Positions 59,986-64,000 of a DNA stretch of 64,000 bases are shown here, one piece after another (the stretch's first letter is position 1; each line of letters starts with the position of its first letter). This DNA is from Stenogyne calaminthoides (taxonomy: Eukaryota; Streptophyta; Magnoliopsida; Lamiales; Lamiaceae). Under the pieces are notes generated by a model. It saw nothing but the letters and a program-made list of their open reading frames with translations, was not told the DNA's origin and searched no databases. Made by a program: the position numbers and the translations under genes. The DNA lies in contig JBBCBC010000001.1 of NCBI GenBank assembly GCA_037126765.1, forward strand, positions 31,542,804 through 31,606,803, read 5' to 3'.

Positions 59986-61330
59986 GAGGCCAAGCAAGGG
60001 TGCAGATGCAAATTTGAGCTCTCAAAGCCTTTTTAGAAAAATTTGCATCACAAGGACAAAATAGAAATCACGCCGACCGATAATTGGATAAAGTTACGGC
60101 GGATTGACATATCGAGAGTGTCAGACGATATTTACGCATGTCAAATCGCACCAACTTAGGGAATAGAGGCTACTACTCTAGACTAAGTTTTGGCAATGAA
60201 CACTTTCCAAGAATTGGCTTAATCTGAGGAGAATCGATTAGGTCAACAAAAATCTGATTACATACAAAAAGTCGATCAAATGAAGAAAATTAAATTGAGC
60301 TTGAAAACTTCACCAAATCGGATATATCGGTCTATATCAGTTGAAAGGGAACTTCAACTTGAGGGGGAACTCACGAGAATCAAAAGTAGATGATCAAGAT
60401 CAAGACATGGGCTGCAGATTTAGACCGATCGAGATCAAATAAGTTAGATGAGTTCAAATGATGAAATGTCTGAAAAACCGAAGTGAAGAAAAAGCTAAAA
60501 CCAAAGAAATCGTCGAGAGAAGGTTGCAAATCGGAATATGAAAGCAAAGAGATCGATCAAGATCGACGTGATCGAGATCGAGATATGATAATGAAGCGGA
60601 TGAAGATCGACGAGATCGACGGCGATCAAGATCGAGATATGATAAATCGATATGCTAAACCCGATATAATGACCGATGCTATGTTGATCTAAAGATGTGT
60701 TGATCTCGATTAGTCGAGCTAATCGGATCGTGCAAAGAAGAAATCGATATAGCTTGGGTAAAGTGATCCGAGACTCGATAAGTAAAGTAAATGGCGAGAC
60801 TCGAAGATAGGTCAAAAGACACGAAGGTCAAGATGTCTCGAGTCGGAAGAAAATCGAACTCGGTCGGCATGAGTGTCGAGATACTGATCGAGACAAGGTC
60901 CATTGAAGAAGAATGAGAGCCGAAATAAGATAGAAAAAATCAAGACCAAAATCAAGACTTGTAACTCTTTATGTTTTTTTTCTTCTTTATTTCTTTGATA
61001 AGTTCATTGTGTCAGAATCGATAACATACAATCAATGAAACTTTTATCTTTATGCTCAAAGATAATACCTCATTATCTTTTTTACATGTCTTTTATATTG
61101 ATATGCCCGATTGAATGTCTCGATCCGATTGTATGCTCATATAAAAGGGAAACTATATGATCTTATGGGAGAAATTGCTTAAGTATTTAGTAATGATCTA
61201 TTTAGGAAAGATTCATTCTTGAAGAAATCTATTGAATGATTTAAATTGATTAGAGATTTACCATTCTTGTAATAGGAAAAAAGCTGAAACACGAGTATAG
61301 GTTATATGTTTGTAACAAGATAGGTTTTGG
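59986..61330. other. Noncoding interior of element B
   Basis: 60000-60230 resembles the upstream region of the antisense unit in A2 (12300-12540). About 60340-60900 is a tract dense in gatcga and cgagat, resembling the gatcag-rich U3 tract of family-A LTRs with cag changed to cga. 60950-61330 is AT-rich 3' sequence leading to the polypurine tract. No protein domain was found. Confidence 0.6.
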
Positions 61331-61347
61331 CATCAAAAAAGGGAAAT

Positions 61348-62567
61348 TGTTGGGAAATGAATTTAATAAAAAGGATTTTGATTAGATCCCAAAACCCCCG
61401 AGTATGACATGTTAGGATAAATCTTGATAGATAAATCGAGATTCGGTTTAGAGTGTTGAGGATATTATCCGCACCATGTATAGTCGGCAGATATAGAACA
61501 AAGTTAGTTTCAAGACTCGAAGAAGAAATCGAGATATCAAGACTCAAGAGATATCGAGAACCAAGGCTCGAAGAACTCAAGACTCGAGAGAACTCGAAGA
61601 CTCGAGAGAAATACCAAGGCACAATAATTACTAAAAACTTCAAGAATGTCTTGAATGCTCAAGATATCCCGAATGTTCCGAGGCATCAAGCCGAGGAATA
61701 TAAATGCTGGAATCCAAATGACGTGGACCAACGAGAGAAAGACAACCAAACTGAAAAGGTCATCCAACTTATAAAGAATAGTATGGATTTGAATGTGATT
61801 CTCTCCAACGGTAACATTCAAATCCACACTATAAATACAAGTTCTTCCTTCATTATCGAATGTGGATCGCGTGGAGATTATGCACAAAATGCTACAAAGC
61901 CAAAGAGGCGTTATAGTCAAAGCATTCCCACCCTAGAACACAAGTCCGTAGATATACAAATATATTCAAAGAGTGTTCTAGAACCCAACCTAAGCAACCC
62001 ACGATGTATCATAAGCTTAGAGATTTTCCCCCAACCTTAAAGATTGAGGCTAAAACCATTGTAAGGGAAAATCTCACCATAGTTGGAGACAACACCAAAC
62101 CCAAACCCAGTGGTGAAGTGAGGTAGTTGTTAGCAAACCCAGGAGGTGATAAGTCCCGAAGGAGTGAACTCGTTAAACATCTAAGAGTTTGAGTTAGTAA
62201 ACTACGGAGGTAAATCGAAGCTTCGGTCGGGTTGAGTTAGTAAACTACGTGGAGTAGTCAGAAAACTCAGGGCCGAGTTGAGTATGTAAACTACGAGGTA
62301 GTCAGAAAGCTCAGAAGTTGATAGTGAATTTCTCTGAAGAGTCGGCCGAGGATGTAGGATCGGTTGTCCAAACCACTATATATTGCTGTGTTGTTTACTG
62401 CTTTATGTTTATACTTGTCATATGCATCTAGTTATAAGCAAAACACAACACATGAGCTCAATAGTAAAAAAATTGGAAACACTCTGCCTCACCCCGGTTT
62501 TATATGCACCGAAATAAAACGTTTTGCTTCCGCACGCGTAAAATAGGTTTTCCCACCGGGACCAACA
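61348..62567 (+). repeat. 3' LTR of element B
   Basis: A 1,220-bp LTR matching the 5' LTR, with the inverted repeat and TATA box at 61794-61847 and the end ccaccgggaccaaca. It is directly followed by TSD GATCG. Confidence 0.95.
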
Positions 62568-63084
62568 GATCGAATCTCAATAAACAATTCACAAATTTAA
62601 TTTAAGGATGTGGACTGCGATGAAAAAAACAAGTGAGGGGTTGAGGGAATGACAATAGACAACAGATAGACTGAAGGGGTGAAGAGAAACTGATGGATTA
62701 CATTTAACTTTGTTTAATTTTGGAACATGAAAACATATTTAATTTTGAAACATTGACGGCGAGAATTAGTTTTTAAGGTTTGGAATTTAGATTTAAATAA
62801 TTTATTTTATTTTTTTAGATTTTATGTATTTTATTTTTAATTCACCTTTTAAATATTTTTTATATTTATGATTTAGACATTTCATCCTACTGTAGTCTGA
62901 TATAACAAAAAAAATAGTTTTGACGAGCTACATCATCTTTTCACGACCGTTGGAAAAAAAAAACGTGTATTAATTTGCAACAACATCAAAGGTTGGACTT
63001 TTATACAATAATTTTGAAGATAGTGATTAAATTGATATTTGGTCTAAAGATAGTGTATTTAGTTAGAATTAACCCTTAATACTA

Positions 63085-64000
63085 TTATCATAATAAATAC
63101 ATTTATTAATGTATTTGTTCACATATTAATGACAAACTTCCACATTAATTTGTTATTCACTCAAATTTAAATTTGAGAAATCAAATTCACCAAATCCATT
63201 TACACAAAATTGATTATTAAGTTATCACTTAACATTTTATTAAAATGCGGTCAAAACATACATTTTTCAACAGAAAATTGAAAAAAAGGAAATGTAATTT
63301 CAAAAAGGGCAAAAATGACAACGGATCAATTTTAAGTATAAAACTGGAAAGACTAATTGAGATTACTGAGGGTTATTTAAAAATGGAATAAAAAATTGTT
63401 ATTGTGGGTCAAGTAAATTACTTTGAGCCCACCTCATGAAATAGAATAAAAGTATATTTTTATTATTCAAAGATATTCCCATCATTTTTTTTTCTACACA
63501 TACTCAATCCAACATAAATACTATATCCTTATGACTGAGATATTAGACTGAAAAAATTAAAATTAAAACGGATGGCAAAAATAAACCTAAGACTATTGTT
63601 ATAAGTTATTAGCTTAGCTAATCGATTGAATATTGAATTCTCCATCCTATTTGATTAAAAGAACATAGATTTTTGAGTTAGTCTTATCTGAAAATTTTCT
63701 AATGTGAAAATCACACAATTTAGGCAAGCAAAATTAGATTAATGGGCCACCTCACCGATTACAAAAATCTCGCGGGTCTCTACACGACCAGAATAAAAAG
63801 AAAAAAATTTGCGTGACCGTGAATCCCTGACCAGTTCAATTCTCATTTTCTTCCTTTTTTTTTTTTAATTTTGTTTTGCCTAGGTCTGTTCTCACCACTA
63901 TGCTATCATAATTATATATTAATTAATTTTTTTAATAATTTATTTATATTTTATGATAAATTATGTAGTTTAAAAAGGTACTATACACAAATTTAAAATA
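63085..64000. other. AT-rich DNA right of the Mutator-like element
   Basis: No gene, RNA or element boundary was recognised. Long A/T runs and scattered short frames only. Confidence 0.6.

Larger units (their letters stand above)
57837..62567 (+). mobile_element. Complete non-autonomous Copia-type element B
   Basis: A 4,731-bp element with TSD GATCG (57832-57836 and 62568-62572), LTRs 57837-59097 (1,261 bp) and 61348-62567 (1,220 bp), PBS for initiator-Met tRNA and polypurine tract catcaaaaaagggaaat (61331-61347). The 2,250-bp interior has no gag or pol. It contains the antisense unit shared with A2 and a repeat-rich tract. Its termini and U5 region resemble family A, so A-type proteins may have mobilised it. 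Confidence 0.95.
57196..63075. mobile_element. Non-autonomous Mutator-like element (MULE) with long TIRs
   Basis: A 9-bp target duplication TTAATACTA is at 57187-57195 and 63076-63084. The terminal inverted repeats start gggttaattcta and extend about 150 bp (57196-57345 and about 62920-63075), sharing accaaatatcaatttaatca-like and agtccaacctttgat blocks. Minus element B the MULE is about 1.1 kb and has no transposase. The interior left half includes a GC-richer stretch (about 57500-57540) that may be captured genic DNA. It is the host of element B. Confidence 0.9.

Noticed and set aside
60483..60692. Arg/Asp-rich ORF in element B
   Set aside because: It comes from the gatcga-rich low-complexity tract and is open on both strands; likely not coding.

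Overview
The window is plant nuclear DNA, most likely from a eudicot. Almost all of it is transposable-element sequence in a deep nest, and I found no host gene, tRNA, rRNA or CRISPR array. The plant assignment rests on the element types: SIRE-like Copia elements primed by initiator-Met tRNA, a chromovirus, a Tat-lineage Gypsy element with an antisense gene, an L1-type LINE with a C-terminal RNase H, and a Mutator-like element with a 9-bp target duplication. From memory, the env-like ORF of the SIRE-type element resembles proteins predicted in some Lamiales genomes; this is only a weak hint of the order.

Layout. The oldest recognisable layer on the left is a Tat-type Gypsy element on the plus strand (23271-41476). 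It holds RT/RNase H, an integrase, and a spliced antisense gene on the minus strand between pol and the 3' LTR. It is interrupted by a Copia element C (24451-33409, TSD TCATA) and by a solo LTR D (35112-38444, TSD TGCGG). D itself contains a solo LTR A3 (36351-37959, TSD TTCAA). A family-A Copia element A4 (from 41477) sits inside the first bases of the Tat 3' LTR. A4 is cut off in pol, where a 5'-truncated LINE begins (47725 to about 52864); the LINE carries solo LTR F (50312-51579, TSD CTCAA). To the left, the 5' half of a chromovirus on the minus strand (2890-23270) abuts the Tat element. Its 5' LTR contains a complete 15.5-kb family-A element, A2 (5954-21425, TSD TACAC). At the window start are family-A and family-B LTRs.

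Right part. From 52.9 to 57.2 kb the DNA is AT-rich, with small foldbacks and MITE-like hairpins and one diverged family-B LTR. A non-autonomous Mutator-like element (57196-63075, 9-bp TSD TTAATACTA) contains a complete non-autonomous Copia-type element B (57837-62567, TSD GATCG). The last 0.9 kb is AT-rich with no feature I can name.

How the parts work together. A2 has LTR, PBS, gag, pol, an env-like region, PPT and LTR. Between pol and the env-like region it carries a separate unit on the opposite strand with its own TATA box, ORF and 3' end. The short element B has lost gag, pol and env, yet keeps this same antisense unit and its upstream sequence. This is the most interesting feature of the window. 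The other notable pattern is that element copies differ from each other repeatedly at CAG/CTG sites, which may be a base-calling artefact at methylated cytosines and would affect any reading of how broken or old these elements are.
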